Shown here: one piece after another, positions 7,908 through 16,718 of the stretch
Position numbering within the stretch: position 1 is the stretch's first letter
How the letters are laid out: each line of letters opens with the position of its first letter
Assembly (NCBI RefSeq): GCF_029338275.1
Contig: NZ_CP119789.1
Location: 2,418,001-2,482,000 of the forward strand
DNA: 64,000 nucleotides
Direction: 5' to 3'
Source: Haloarcula ordinaria
GTDB taxonomy: Archaea > Halobacteriota > Halobacteria > Halobacteriales > Haloarculaceae
Made by a program: the position numbers and the translations under genes
Notes under the pieces: generated by a model
Told to the model about the DNA's origin: nothing
The model's input: the letters and a program-made list of their open reading frames with translations, nothing else
Database searches by the model: none

Positions 7908-8696
7908 TCAGAGGCCGCTGTGGGCCAGCCAGCCGCCGTCGACAGGCACGTTCACACCGGTCATGAACGACGCCTCCTCGCTGGCGAGGAAGACCGCGAC
8001 GTCGCCGATGTCCTCCGGCGTCCCGAAGCGGGGCAGGAGGGTGTGTTCGGCGGACTGCGCGATGTCCTCCTCCGTGAGGTAGTCCTGGAGCGGCGTCTCG
8101 ACGTAGCCCGGGTTGATGCAGTTGACGCGCACGTCGTCCTCGCCGAGTTCGACGGCCAGGTCGCGGGTCAGGTTCACGACGCCGCCTTTCGCGGCGGCGT
8201 AGGCCGGGCCACCGCCGCCCTCGAACCCGCGGACGGAGCCGATATTGAGTATCTGGCCGCTCCGCTCCACGATGTGGGGGACGGCGTACTTCACGGCGTA
8301 GAAGACGCCGCTGAGATCGACGTCCAGCGAGCGCGCCCAGTCCTCGACGTCGGTTGTCTGTGAGTCGCCGACGACCTGGATGCCCGCGTTGTTGACGAGC
8401 ACGTCGACGCCGCCGTAGGTGTCGACGGCCGTCTCGACCATCCCCTCGACGCTGTCCGGGTCGCCGACGTCGGTCTCGACGAACGTCCCGTCCCCGCTCG
8501 TCTCGTCAGTGATGACCCGGTCAGTCGGGACAGTCTCGTCGCTGTCGTAGCGCTCGCCCTGTTTCGGTTCTCGGCGGACGTCCGCGACGACGACGTTGGC
8601 GCCTTCCGTCCCGAACCGCCGGGCGATGCCTCGACCGATGCCGCTTGCCGCACCGGTGACGATGACCGTCCGGTCTGCGTGTCGCTGGGCTTCCAT
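7908..8696 (-). CDS. SDR-family oxidoreductase (complete catalytic tetrad)
   Basis: This 262-aa classical SDR has TGAASGIG near residues 14-21 for NAD(P), the NNAG motif, GSVRG with the catalytic Ser and PAYAAAKGG with Tyr and Lys intact. It ends with VPVDGGW, typical of this subgroup (gluconate, fructuronate or glucose dehydrogenases). A TATA-like sequence (TTATAG, about 8721-8726) sits about 28 nt upstream on the minus strand, fitting the ATG at 8696. Being next to uxuA makes a mannonate or uronate oxidoreductase role attractive, e.g. supplying mannonate from fructuronate. The substrate is inference. Confidence 0.9.
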   Translation of the reverse strand: MEAQRHADRTVIVTGAASGIGRGIARRFGTEGANVVVADVRREPKQGERYDSDETVPTDRVITDETSGDGTFVETDVGDPDSVEGMVETAVDTYGGVDVLVNNAGIQVVGDSQTTDVEDWARSLDVDLSGVFYAVKYAVPHIVERSGQILNIGSVRGFEGGGGPAYAAAKGGVVNLTRDLAVELGEDDVRVNCINPGYVETPLQDYLTEEDIAQSAEHTLLPRFGTPEDIGDVAVFLASEEASFMTGVNVPVDGGWLAHSGL

Positions 8697-8891
8697 ACAG
8701 GCTTCTCGACCGGGACCGGCTTATAGATTGGTCGCCGGACCTGGCCAGTCTCTGCTTTTGGATTTCTGTTTTCGAAGCGCCAGAAAGTCCAGCCGTGTGG
8801 ACAACCTGGCGGGCGGGGACTGTCTGGCTGTTTACACAGACCGTTCGTACCGATACACGACCCGCGGGTGTACCGGCAGTCTGGTACCTGC

Positions 8892-9944
8892 CTACGACTG
8901 CCCGTGCTCGTGGCGAATCGCGGTGAGCATCCCGTTCAGGTAGCCGACGGCGTGGGCCCGGCCCCGGTGGTCCCAGTCGGTGTCGTCGTCCACGTGGGGG
9001 GTGTGGTCGGGGATGACCAGCCCGGAGAAGCCCACCTCGTCGAGCAAGGAGAGGATCTCGTAGGCGTCGTAGTTCCCCAGGTCGATGAACGTCTCGTTGA
9101 ACTTCGGGACGGTACCGTCGACGTCCCGGAAGTGGACGTAGAAGAGGTCGTCGCGCTCGCCGAAGTAGCGGATGACTTCTTCCAGGTCCTCGCCCATCTC
9201 GGACCAGCAGCCGAGACAGAACTCGAGGCCGTGGTTGTCGCTGGGGACGAGGTCCATCGCCCGCTTGAAGTTCTCGAAGTTTCGGAACAGCTGGGGGATG
9301 CCGCCAAGCGACTCGACGGGCGGGTCGTTGGGGTGGAGACAGACCTTCACACCCGCCTCCTCGGCGACGGGGAGGAGTTCCGAGAGGAAGTACTCGTAGT
9401 TCGCCCAGAGCTCTTCCTCGGTGTACTCGCGGTCGTGGGTCAGTTCGTCGTCGACCGCCCCGAGGTCGAACCCCGAGGCGCTGGCACCGCCCCGGACCTC
9501 GACGTCGACGTTCCGCCAGACGCCGCTTGGCATCCAGTGGTAGCCGAACATCGGGATGCCGGCCCGGCCCATGTTGCGAATCGTCGTCTTGACGTGTTCC
9601 ATCTGCTCCTCCTTGCCCTCCTTGCCGAGCATGACCTTGTCGTAGAAGGAGATGGGGATGTTCTCGATAGCGTTGAGCCGTACCCCGTACGACTCGACGT
9701 GTTCGCGCAGTTCGACGAGGTTCTCGTAGGACCACTCCTCGTCGCCTTCCAGGGGAATTCGCTCGTTGTCCGGCATGTGGGGGTAGTCCGGCGTGTAGCG
9801 GTACATGTTCAACAGGACGTCGTCGACGCCCAGCTGCTTGCAAAAGCGGAGCTTGTCCTCGGTCGGGTCCATGAACTGCCCGAGGCCGATTCGCATCGGG
9901 AGCGACTCGAAGTCGGTCGCGAGGCCGTCTGACTGCTGGCTCAT
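8892..9944 (-). CDS. uxuA: Mannonate dehydratase (UxuA family)
   Basis: This 350-aa xylose-isomerase-like TIM-barrel protein dehydrates D-mannonate to 2-keto-3-deoxygluconate, the entry to the haloarchaeal semi-phosphorylative pathway. Family-specific residues are visible: the MPNDERIP-like segment, KVCLHPNDPP (metal-binding His), LEFCLGCWSEMG and FYVHFRDVDG (His and Asp ligands), then LVIPDHTPH at the C-terminus. It is shorter than the roughly 395-aa bacterial UxuA. It starts at 9944 with a TATA-like AATACTTATG on the minus strand near 9970-9980. It anchors the functional reading of the whole island as hexuronate catabolism. Confidence 0.88.
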   Translation of the reverse strand: MSQQSDGLATDFESLPMRIGLGQFMDPTEDKLRFCKQLGVDDVLLNMYRYTPDYPHMPDNERIPLEGDEEWSYENLVELREHVESYGVRLNAIENIPISFYDKVMLGKEGKEEQMEHVKTTIRNMGRAGIPMFGYHWMPSGVWRNVDVEVRGGASASGFDLGAVDDELTHDREYTEEELWANYEYFLSELLPVAEEAGVKVCLHPNDPPVESLGGIPQLFRNFENFKRAMDLVPSDNHGLEFCLGCWSEMGEDLEEVIRYFGERDDLFYVHFRDVDGTVPKFNETFIDLGNYDAYEILSLLDEVGFSGLVIPDHTPHVDDDTDWDHRGRAHAVGYLNGMLTAIRHEHGQS

Positions 9945-10010
9945 ACCGAGAGGACGACGATTGTGGGCATAAGTATTGTCCAGCGAAAGCGCCCGAGGGC
10001 AGCGCGCCGA

Positions 10011-11246
10011 CTACTCGAGGAGCGTCGTTGCCCTGTCGGCCGCCTCCGAGAGCGCCGCCTCCACGGACGCCGATTGCTCGACGACGGCGGCCTCGACCAT
10101 CTCGTCGAGTATCTCGTTGAGTTCGAGGTACTCGGGGACGCGCGGCAGGGTGTTGACCGGCCCGGTGTTGACCTCCTCGACCATCGAGTAGAAGGAGTTC
10201 TCGCGGAGTACGTCGGGGTCGCGCCAGGTCGAGAACCGGGTCCCGGACGCCCCCTCACGGGTCGTCACGAGGTCGTTCTCCGGGGACGCGGCGTGCCGGA
10301 TGAACTCGTACGCGAGGTCGGCGTGCTCGCTCCCGCTGGGCACGGTCAGCCCGTACGTGACCGTCAGCGAGGTGTGCTCGCCATCTGGAGCGTCCGCCCG
10401 CGGGATGAGCCCGTAGTTGGTCCGGCCGAACACCGCGGAGCCCGGGTCCTCGGCCATCGCGCCGAACCCCGACCAGTTCCACATCATCGCGGCCTTCCCG
10501 TCGGCGTAGAACTGTCCCGCCTCGACGCTCTCCAGATCGACGGACTCCGGTGGGACGACCTCGTGGTCGTGAATCAGGTCGTGGTAGTACTGGAGCGCCG
10601 CTCGACCCTCGGGACTGTCGAACGCGGGCGCGCCGTCGTCGTCGAGCAGCCGACCGCCGCGACTCCACAGCTGGATGCAGAAGTCGTAGACGTCGTTGTG
10701 GCCGTCGGGCTTGGCCGCGACGACGGTACCCCAGAGATCCTCGTCGGGCCGTGTGAAGAACTCGGCGACCTCGCGGAACTCGTCCCAGGTCCGGGGCACC
10801 GACAGCGGTCGGCCGTACTCGGCCCGGAAGGCCCTCTGCTCGGTGACGCTCTCGAAGAGGTCCTCGCGGTAGTGGAATATCTCCGGGCCGTCGTGGTACG
10901 GGACGCCGTAGGTCGTTCCCTCGAAGGCCATCAGGCCCCGCAGGCTCTCGGCCCACCCGTCCGGCCAGTCCGCCGGCGGATCGCTGTCCAGGTGGTCGTC
11001 GAGCGGCGTCAGGTAGCCGGCGTCGGCGAGCATCGGGACCCAGTCGCTCAGACAGAGCAACAGGTCGTAGGTCCCGTCAGTGATGTCGCCCGTCGTCACG
11101 AGTTCCTCGTGAATCTCCGGGAGCGGACGGTGCTCACGCTCGAACCTCACGTCGGCGTCGACGGAGGCAGCGAACGAGTCCATCTGACGCTGTAGGGCCT
11201 GCTCGAACCCCTCAAACGGGCGTCCGACAAGCCGCAGTGTTACCAT
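10011..11246 (-). CDS. Extracellular-solute-binding-protein homologue lacking a signal peptide
   Basis: This 411-aa protein has the fold pattern of ABC sugar-binding proteins (family 1): YDLLLCLSDWVPMLADAGYLTPLDDHL, TYGVPYHDGPEIFHYREDLF, the Trp-Asp-Glu-Phe hinge and VTYGLTVPSGSEHADLAYEFIRH. The mature fold starts at once after the ATG at 11246 (MVTLRLVGRPFEG). There is no Tat RR motif, hydrophobic segment or lipobox Cys, and upstream in-frame codons supply none. A TATA-like GTTTAATG about 27 nt upstream fixes this start. No permease or ATPase gene is adjacent. It may be a cytoplasmic sugar sensor or a protein whose signal was lost. Confidence 0.82.
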   Translation of the reverse strand: MVTLRLVGRPFEGFEQALQRQMDSFAASVDADVRFEREHRPLPEIHEELVTTGDITDGTYDLLLCLSDWVPMLADAGYLTPLDDHLDSDPPADWPDGWAESLRGLMAFEGTTYGVPYHDGPEIFHYREDLFESVTEQRAFRAEYGRPLSVPRTWDEFREVAEFFTRPDEDLWGTVVAAKPDGHNDVYDFCIQLWSRGGRLLDDDGAPAFDSPEGRAALQYYHDLIHDHEVVPPESVDLESVEAGQFYADGKAAMMWNWSGFGAMAEDPGSAVFGRTNYGLIPRADAPDGEHTSLTVTYGLTVPSGSEHADLAYEFIRHAASPENDLVTTREGASGTRFSTWRDPDVLRENSFYSMVEEVNTGPVNTLPRVPEYLELNEILDEMVEAAVVEQSASVEAALSEAADRATTLLE

Positions 11247-11372
11247 AAATCGACTGATACCACGTGACACATTAAACTCACCGCCGGACGGCGAGCGACA
11301 CAGTGTCGGGAGGTGTGCCGTCGCCCGCGACCAACGAAGAGAATATACAGGCCGGGTGCGAATGTAACTGGT

Positions 11373-12563
11373 ATGAAACGAGCATTGGACGACATCGTCG
11401 TCGCGGACTTCACACAGATGATGCAGGGGCCGTGGGCGACACAGAAGCTCGGGGACATGGGGGCCGAGGTCATCAAGATCGAGCGACTGGGTGGCGAATG
11501 GGAACGAACGCTCGAGGCGGGCGGGAGACTGCTCGACGACGTCAGTCCCTTCTTCCTGGCGATGAACCGCAACAAGCGGAGCATCACCCTCGACCTGACG
11601 TCTGACGAGGGCAGGGACGTTGCGCTCGATATCGTCCGGGACGCCGACGTCCTGGTCGAGAACTTCAGACCCGGCGTGATGGACCGGTTCGGTCTGAGCT
11701 ACGACGAAGTGGCGGAGGTCAACCCGGGTATCGTCTACGTCTCTGCGTCCGGGTTCGGCAGCGACGGACCCTACGTCGAGCGGCCGGGCCAGGACCTCCT
11801 CCTGCAGTCGATGAGCGGGCTGGCGAACTACACCGGTCGGAAGGACGACCCGCCGACACCGGCCGGGACCGCTGTCGTCGACGAGCACGCGGCGATGCTC
11901 ATCGCCTTCCACACGATGGTCGCGCTGTTCCACCGGGAACGCACCGGGTCGGGCCAGCGCGTCGAGGTGAACCTGCTGAACGCGGCGCTCGACTTCCAGT
12001 GTCAGGAGATCACCGCCGCGCTCAACATGGACGTCGAGTTCGAGCGCAGCGAGGAGGGCATCGCCCAGGCCTGGCTCGGGGGCCCGTACGGCATCTACGA
12101 GACGGCTGACGACCACGTGGCCATCGCCATGGCACCGATGGAGACGCTGGCCGAGACGCTCGACCTCCCCGAACTCGCGAAGTACGAGACGCCCGAGGAG
12201 ACCTTCGAACACCGCGACGAGATAAAACGGACCCTGGAGGCGTACACGCGCGACCAGCAGACCGACGAGCTCCTCGAGACGCTGCTTGCGGACGACATCT
12301 GGGCCGCCGAGGTCAACGACTTCCACGACGTCGCCGCGGACCCACAGGTCGAACACAACGAGATGCTCGTCGAGCTCGACCACCCCGTGGACGGCGCCTT
12401 CACCACCACCGGCATCCCGGTGACGATGTCCGAGACGCCGGGTGACGTTCGATTACACCCGCCTCGGCCCGGTGAGCACACCGACGAGATTCTCGCCGAG
12501 TTCGGGTACGACGAGACGGAGCGTGAACGGTTGCTGGAGGACGGCGTCGTCGGAAGCCCCTAG
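11373..12563 (+). CDS. CaiB/BaiF-family (class III) CoA-transferase
   Basis: This 396-aa protein has the formyl-CoA-transferase fold. It starts MKRALDDIVVADFTQMMQGPWATQ, with IKIERLGGEWER and MNRNKRSITLDL as CoA-binding signatures. Asp170 in GTAVVDEHAAM aligns with the catalytic Asp169 of Oxalobacter formyl-CoA transferase. The family moves CoA between carboxylic acids. A TATA-like GAATATAC (11341-11348) lies about 28 nt before the ATG, facing away from the solute-binding-protein gene. Together with the acyl-CoA synthetase 1.2 kb downstream, it suggests that an organic acid from the sugar pathway is activated to a thioester. Confidence 0.9.
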   Translation: MKRALDDIVVADFTQMMQGPWATQKLGDMGAEVIKIERLGGEWERTLEAGGRLLDDVSPFFLAMNRNKRSITLDLTSDEGRDVALDIVRDADVLVENFRPGVMDRFGLSYDEVAEVNPGIVYVSASGFGSDGPYVERPGQDLLLQSMSGLANYTGRKDDPPTPAGTAVVDEHAAMLIAFHTMVALFHRERTGSGQRVEVNLLNAALDFQCQEITAALNMDVEFERSEEGIAQAWLGGPYGIYETADDHVAIAMAPMETLAETLDLPELAKYETPEETFEHRDEIKRTLEAYTRDQQTDELLETLLADDIWAAEVNDFHDVAADPQVEHNEMLVELDHPVDGAFTTTGIPVTMSETPGDVRLHPPRPGEHTDEILAEFGYDETERERLLEDGVVGSP

Positions 12564-12594
12564 GGCCCGGGCAGTCCGTCCCGGCGAGCAGTAG

Positions 12595-12600
12595 TTTAAA
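12595..12600 (+). promoter_or_regulatory. TATA box of the GH88 / acyl-CoA synthetase operon
   Basis: TTTAAA is centred about 28 nt before the ATG at 12626. It supports the ATG over the GTG at 12620 and a leaderless mRNA for the two-gene operon. Confidence 0.55.
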
Positions 12601-12625
12601 TACCAGGCCGGGCAGAGCTGTGTGT

Positions 12626-13801
12626 ATGCACGGGGGGACCGACGAGGTGTACGAAGAGGCACTGCGAGCGCTGCTGACCCGCGTCGGGGCGACGCTCGAC
12701 GAGACCGGCGAACGGTTCCCCTACGTCTTCGACAGGGACAGCGGGACGTGGGAGACGACGGCGGACGGCAACTGGTGTGGCGGCCACTGGGTCGGTCTCC
12801 TCTGGCTGGCGAGCGAGTGGGCCGACGACGCTGAGGACAGCGAGCGGTTCGAGCGCGCAGCACGAGCCCACACGGAGGCGATGCGCCCGGCCATGCCGCG
12901 AGACTCGATGTTCTGCGGGATGAACTTCGCCTACGCGGGCTTCCGGGCGTACGACCACAGCGGCGACCGGACGCTGTTCGGTATCGGCCTGGAAGGAGCC
13001 GACGCGATGGCCGACGCCTTCGACGAACGCGCCCGACAGGTGCCGCTGGGAAAACTCGCTATCAAGGGCCCCGAGCAGTTCCGTGGCCCCGAGTCCAGCC
13101 ACGGCCCGCCAGGGGACCGCATCGGTGCGGTCGACAACCTCTACACCGCCGTCGCGCCGCTCTGGCGAGCCTACGAGGAGGTCGACGACCCGCGGTTCCG
13201 TGACGTCGCCGTCTCCCACGCCGACCGGCACCTCGACTGGTACGTCCGCGACGACGGCCGGACCTGGCACCACGCGGTGTTCGACACGGACGGCGAGCTC
13301 GAACGCCAGTACAACGAGCTGGCACACAGCGACGAGACCTGCTGGGCCCGCGGGCAGGGGTGGAGCATCGCCGGGCTCTCGGCCGCCTACACCGCGACGG
13401 GTGCCGAGCGTTATCTGGACGCCCTCGAGGCGAACGTCGACTACTACCGCGAGCACGCCCCCGACGACCTCGTCCCCCACTGGGACTTCGAGGTCCCGAA
13501 CCCCGACGACGAGCCGAGAGACAGCAGCGCCGCCGCGCTCGTCACCTACGGGTTGCTGGTGCACCTCGACGACGGGAAAGCCGGGCAGCAGGAGTCACGC
13601 GTCGCCCGACTGCAGTCCGTCGGAGTCAACGTCCTCGATTCGCTCGTCGACGCCTACCTGGTCACCGACCCGGACGACCCGGCGTACGGACGCGTCGAAC
13701 ACGGCTGTTTCAACCGACCTGGTGAGTACGCGACCGACACGGAGCTCGTCTGGTCGACGTACTACCTGGCCGAGACGCTCGCGAGCGTGCTCAACGGATG
13801 A
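12626..13801 (+). CDS. Glycoside hydrolase family 88 (unsaturated glucuronyl hydrolase-like)
   Basis: This 391-aa (alpha/alpha)6-barrel protein has GH88 hallmarks: WCGGHWVGLLWLASE near the N-terminus, GAVDNLYTAVAPLW (an Asp in the position of the second active-site Asp), CWARGQGWSIAGL, and PRDSSAAALVTYGLL near the C-terminus. GH88 enzymes release the unsaturated uronyl residue left by polysaccharide lyases. The first conserved Asp motif (HDxGF) is not seen; the equivalent segment reads SMFCGMNFAY. No signal peptide, so it acts in the cytoplasm on imported oligosaccharides. It overlaps the next gene by 4 nt (ATGA). Confidence 0.85.
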   Translation: MHGGTDEVYEEALRALLTRVGATLDETGERFPYVFDRDSGTWETTADGNWCGGHWVGLLWLASEWADDAEDSERFERAARAHTEAMRPAMPRDSMFCGMNFAYAGFRAYDHSGDRTLFGIGLEGADAMADAFDERARQVPLGKLAIKGPEQFRGPESSHGPPGDRIGAVDNLYTAVAPLWRAYEEVDDPRFRDVAVSHADRHLDWYVRDDGRTWHHAVFDTDGELERQYNELAHSDETCWARGQGWSIAGLSAAYTATGAERYLDALEANVDYYREHAPDDLVPHWDFEVPNPDDEPRDSSAAALVTYGLLVHLDDGKAGQQESRVARLQSVGVNVLDSLVDAYLVTDPDDPAYGRVEHGCFNRPGEYATDTELVWSTYYLAETLASVLNG

Positions 13802-15456
13802 CCGGGTCATGGACGGGGTACACACTCCCGACGTCTCCGACCGGCTACGACGAGTTACTGGACGGGTTCGAGTGGCAGATTCCCGGCGAGTACAACATCG
13901 CGGCCGTCGCGCTTGAGGGTGACCCGGAGGCAGTGGCGCTCCGTCACCTCCCCGACCGAGGGAGCAATGCTGCCGTGAGCGACACCGTACGGACCGTCAC
14001 CTACGGGGAACTGGCGTCGGCCTCGGCCGCGGTCGCGATTCGACTGGCCGCTGACGGCGTGACGCCCGGCGACAGGGTCGCCGTCTGCCTCCCGCAGTGT
14101 CCGGAACAGGTTGTCCTGCACCTTGCGGCCTACCGACTCGGCGCCGTCGTCGTCCCGGTGTCGATGCTGCTGGGCGACGCGTCGCTCGAACACCAGTTGA
14201 CCCACGCCGACGTATCGGCGCTCTTCGTCGATGAACAGCGCTGGACCAGCGCCGACCTAGATGAACTCCAGGAGACGGTCTCGACTGTGACTGTCAGAGT
14301 CGACGCGGACAGTTCCCCGCTCGGCGGGCTGACGCGGTTCGCCAGTGACCGGTCGGGTGGGACGACGCCGCCGATGGCCCGGACGGCTCCCGACGACCCG
14401 GCGCTGGTCCTCTACACGTCTGGAACGTCCAGCGAGCCGAAGGGCGTCGTCCAGGGCCACCAGTACCTGCTCGGGTCGATGCCGGGGTACCACTGCTGGT
14501 TCGACCGCTTCGAGCCCGAGACGGCGGAAGCGACCCGCGCGTGGACCCCCTCCGAGTGGGCGTGGGCCGGGGCGTTGTTCGACGTCGTCTTTCCGACACT
14601 CGCAGTCGGAGGGACCGTCGTCTCCTCGGTCCGTCGGCGCGGGTTCGACCCCGAGCGTGCGCTCGACGTGGTCGAGACACAGGGCGTGACCCACGCCTTC
14701 CTCCCACCGACGGCGCTCAGGAAACTCCGCGAGGGGGCAGCCGTGTCCGAAGAGCAGACAGCGTCGCTGTCGGTCATCATGAGCGGGGGCGAACCGCTAC
14801 CGAACTCGGTCGCGACGTGGGCCGAGGAGACGCTGGACGTGACGGTCAACGAAGCGTACGGACAGACGGAGGCCAACGCACTCGCCGGCGAGGCCCAGGG
14901 CGTCTACCCGGGGACCGACGACGGCCTCGGCCGCCCGTATCCCGGGCACGACCTCGCAGTGATCGACGACGACGGCACGCCACTGCCGGCGGGCGAGGTC
15001 GGCGAGATCGCCGTCGCCCGTCCCGACCCGGTCGTCATGAAGGGATATCTCGACGACCCCCACGCGACGCAAGCGGTCCTCGGGGAGGAGTGGCTCAGGA
15101 CGGGTGACCTCGGCCGGTTCGGCCCCGATGGCGTCCTCGAACACCTCGGGCGGGCCGACGAACTCGTGGTCTCGTCGGGGTACCGCATCAGCCCGCTCGA
15201 AGTCGAGTCCGTCCTCACGGACCACCCGAGCGTCGCGGCCGCGCTCGTGCGGGGGGAACCCGACCCGGAGCGGGGCCAGCGGGTGGTCGCGTCGGTGGTC
15301 CTCGTCGACGAAGGGAGTGGGGACGAGGTCCTCGAAGACCGACTCCGCTCCGCCGTCGCCGACCGGCTCGGCCCCCACAAGAAGCCCCACGCTGTCGAGT
15401 TCGTCACGGAGCTCCCGACGACCCGGACCGGTAAGACGGACCGTTCGAAGGACTGA
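13798..15456 (+). CDS. AMP-forming acyl-CoA synthetase
   Basis: This 552-aa ANL-superfamily enzyme activates a carboxylic acid to acyl-AMP and then acyl-CoA. Core motifs are the P-loop-like YTSGTSSEPKG (A3), WTPSEWAWAGALFD (acyl pocket, medium-chain/acetyl-CoA-synthetase-like), YGQTEAN (A5), RTGDLGRFG (A7) and the C-terminal TRTGKTDRS carrying the catalytic Lys. It is translationally coupled to the GH88 gene through an ATGA overlap, so both are made together. It probably activates an acid produced from the same substrate. No signal peptide or membrane segment is present. Confidence 0.92.
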   Translation: MTGSWTGYTLPTSPTGYDELLDGFEWQIPGEYNIAAVALEGDPEAVALRHLPDRGSNAAVSDTVRTVTYGELASASAAVAIRLAADGVTPGDRVAVCLPQCPEQVVLHLAAYRLGAVVVPVSMLLGDASLEHQLTHADVSALFVDEQRWTSADLDELQETVSTVTVRVDADSSPLGGLTRFASDRSGGTTPPMARTAPDDPALVLYTSGTSSEPKGVVQGHQYLLGSMPGYHCWFDRFEPETAEATRAWTPSEWAWAGALFDVVFPTLAVGGTVVSSVRRRGFDPERALDVVETQGVTHAFLPPTALRKLREGAAVSEEQTASLSVIMSGGEPLPNSVATWAEETLDVTVNEAYGQTEANALAGEAQGVYPGTDDGLGRPYPGHDLAVIDDDGTPLPAGEVGEIAVARPDPVVMKGYLDDPHATQAVLGEEWLRTGDLGRFGPDGVLEHLGRADELVVSSGYRISPLEVESVLTDHPSVAAALVRGEPDPERGQRVVASVVLVDEGSGDEVLEDRLRSAVADRLGPHKKPHAVEFVTELPTTRTGKTDRSKD

Positions 15457-15548
15457 GCGGCTGCGACGGTGAGAGAAAGAGTCGCGCCCTCGTTGCGGCT
15501 CTATGCCGTAGAATTCCGAGCAGCCCTGACCAGTCATGTCAACGAACC

Positions 15549-15557
15549 TTTATTATC
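15549..15557 (+). promoter_or_regulatory. TATA box of the bactofilin-like gene
   Basis: TTTATTATC lies about 26 nt before the ATG at 15579. The region between 15457 and here holds no ORF and no clear terminator hairpin. Confidence 0.45.
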
Positions 15558-15578
15558 ACGATTAGCGAACAGGTATGC

Positions 15579-16703
15579 ATGGCAATACAATCGACCACCC
15601 TCCGACGTCGGCTCCTCGTCCTCGGCGTCGTCGTCGCGCTCCTCCTCCAGGTAGGGACCGGCATCGCCGCCGCCCAGTCGGTCGAAGGCGCGACGGGGAC
15701 CGTCGTCGTCGAATCGGGCGAGACCGTGTCGAGTATCGAAGCGTTCGCGAGCACCATCGTCATCCGCGGGACGGTGACCGGCGACCTCGCCGGTGCGGCG
15801 GGAACGATACACATCACAGAGACAGGGCGCGTGGGCGGTAACGTCGAAGCCGCCGCGGCGACCATCCGAATCGACGGGACGGTCGACGGCGACGTCGCCG
15901 CCGCTGGCGCGACCGTCGAGCTCAGCGAGACCGGTGCCGTCGGCGGTGACCTCGAAGCCGGCGCGAACTACGCGCTCGTCGACGGGGCCGTCGCTGGAGA
16001 CGTCAGCGTCGGCGCGGAGACGCTCGAACTGGGTCCCAACGCCGACATCGGTGGGACGTTCCGCTACGACGCCGGTGCGTTCACCCAGGACCCCGACGCG
16101 ACCGTCGCTGGCGGTGTCGTCAGGGATGCAAGCCTTCGACAGACCGCCGGTCCTGACTTCCAGCCGCTCACCATCCCGTCCTGGGTCGGCATCGTCTACG
16201 GCCTCGTCGCCAGCCTCCTGCTCGGTGTGGTCCTGCTCGCCATCTTCCCGGCGTTCTCCATGGGCGTGGCGAGGCGCGTGGCTGACGAGCCAGTGAAGAG
16301 CGGCGGCGTCGGTCTGCTCACGCTCGTCGGCGTACCCGTCCTCCTTCTCCTCCTGGCGGTCACCATCATCGGGATTCCGCTGACGCTCCTCGGTGCCGCG
16401 GCGTTCGGCCTCGCCGTCTGGGTCGGGAGCGTCTACGGCCAGTTCGCCGTCGGGACGTGGGTGCTGTCGATGTTCGACGTGGACAACCGGTGGCTGGCGC
16501 TGGTCGTCGGCCTGGTCGGGTTCGCCCTGCTCGGGGCGATACCCGTTCTCGGTGGCATCCTCGAATTCATCGCCTTCCTGCTCGGTCTGGGTGCCGTCGC
16601 GCTCGGGCTGCGAAACAGCTACCGGAACCGCAGCAGTGGCGCGACTCCCGGCGGTCGGCAGGCCACGCTCGACGAATCGGTCGGCGACACGCCGACAGCG
16701 TAG
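15579..16703 (+). CDS. Bactofilin-like polymer-forming membrane protein
   Basis: This 374-aa protein has three parts. Residues 1-32 form a signal peptide or first membrane segment (LLVLGVVVALLLQVG, then AAAQS). Residues about 40-175 form a right-handed beta-helix of bactofilin type, with repeated hexad-like turns (GTVTGDLAGAAGTI, GTVDGDVAAAGATV, GAVAGDVSVGAETL). Residues about 205-350 hold four to five hydrophobic helices. Such proteins are predicted to assemble extracytoplasmic beta-helical filaments anchored in the membrane. It lies just past the sugar island and has its own promoter; no functional link is evident. Confidence 0.82.
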   Translation: MAIQSTTLRRRLLVLGVVVALLLQVGTGIAAAQSVEGATGTVVVESGETVSSIEAFASTIVIRGTVTGDLAGAAGTIHITETGRVGGNVEAAAATIRIDGTVDGDVAAAGATVELSETGAVGGDLEAGANYALVDGAVAGDVSVGAETLELGPNADIGGTFRYDAGAFTQDPDATVAGGVVRDASLRQTAGPDFQPLTIPSWVGIVYGLVASLLLGVVLLAIFPAFSMGVARRVADEPVKSGGVGLLTLVGVPVLLLLLAVTIIGIPLTLLGAAAFGLAVWVGSVYGQFAVGTWVLSMFDVDNRWLALVVGLVGFALLGAIPVLGGILEFIAFLLGLGAVALGLRNSYRNRSSGATPGGRQATLDESVGDTPTA

Positions 16704-16718
16704 CGTAGCCCGGACTCG

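Noticed and set aside
11979..11981. Asn203 of the CaiB-type protein (VEVNLLNAAL) looked like a lost catalytic Asp
   Set aside because: Alignment from memory with Oxalobacter formyl-CoA transferase places the catalytic Asp169 in the earlier GDSNSG segment, which corresponds to Asp170 (VVDEH) here, so the active site looks intact.
10011..12383. A 790-codon minus-strand frame extending the solute-binding protein upstream
   Set aside because: The added N-terminal 379 codons are antisense to the CoA-transferase gene and show no homology; the TATA box and fold start fix the gene at 11246.
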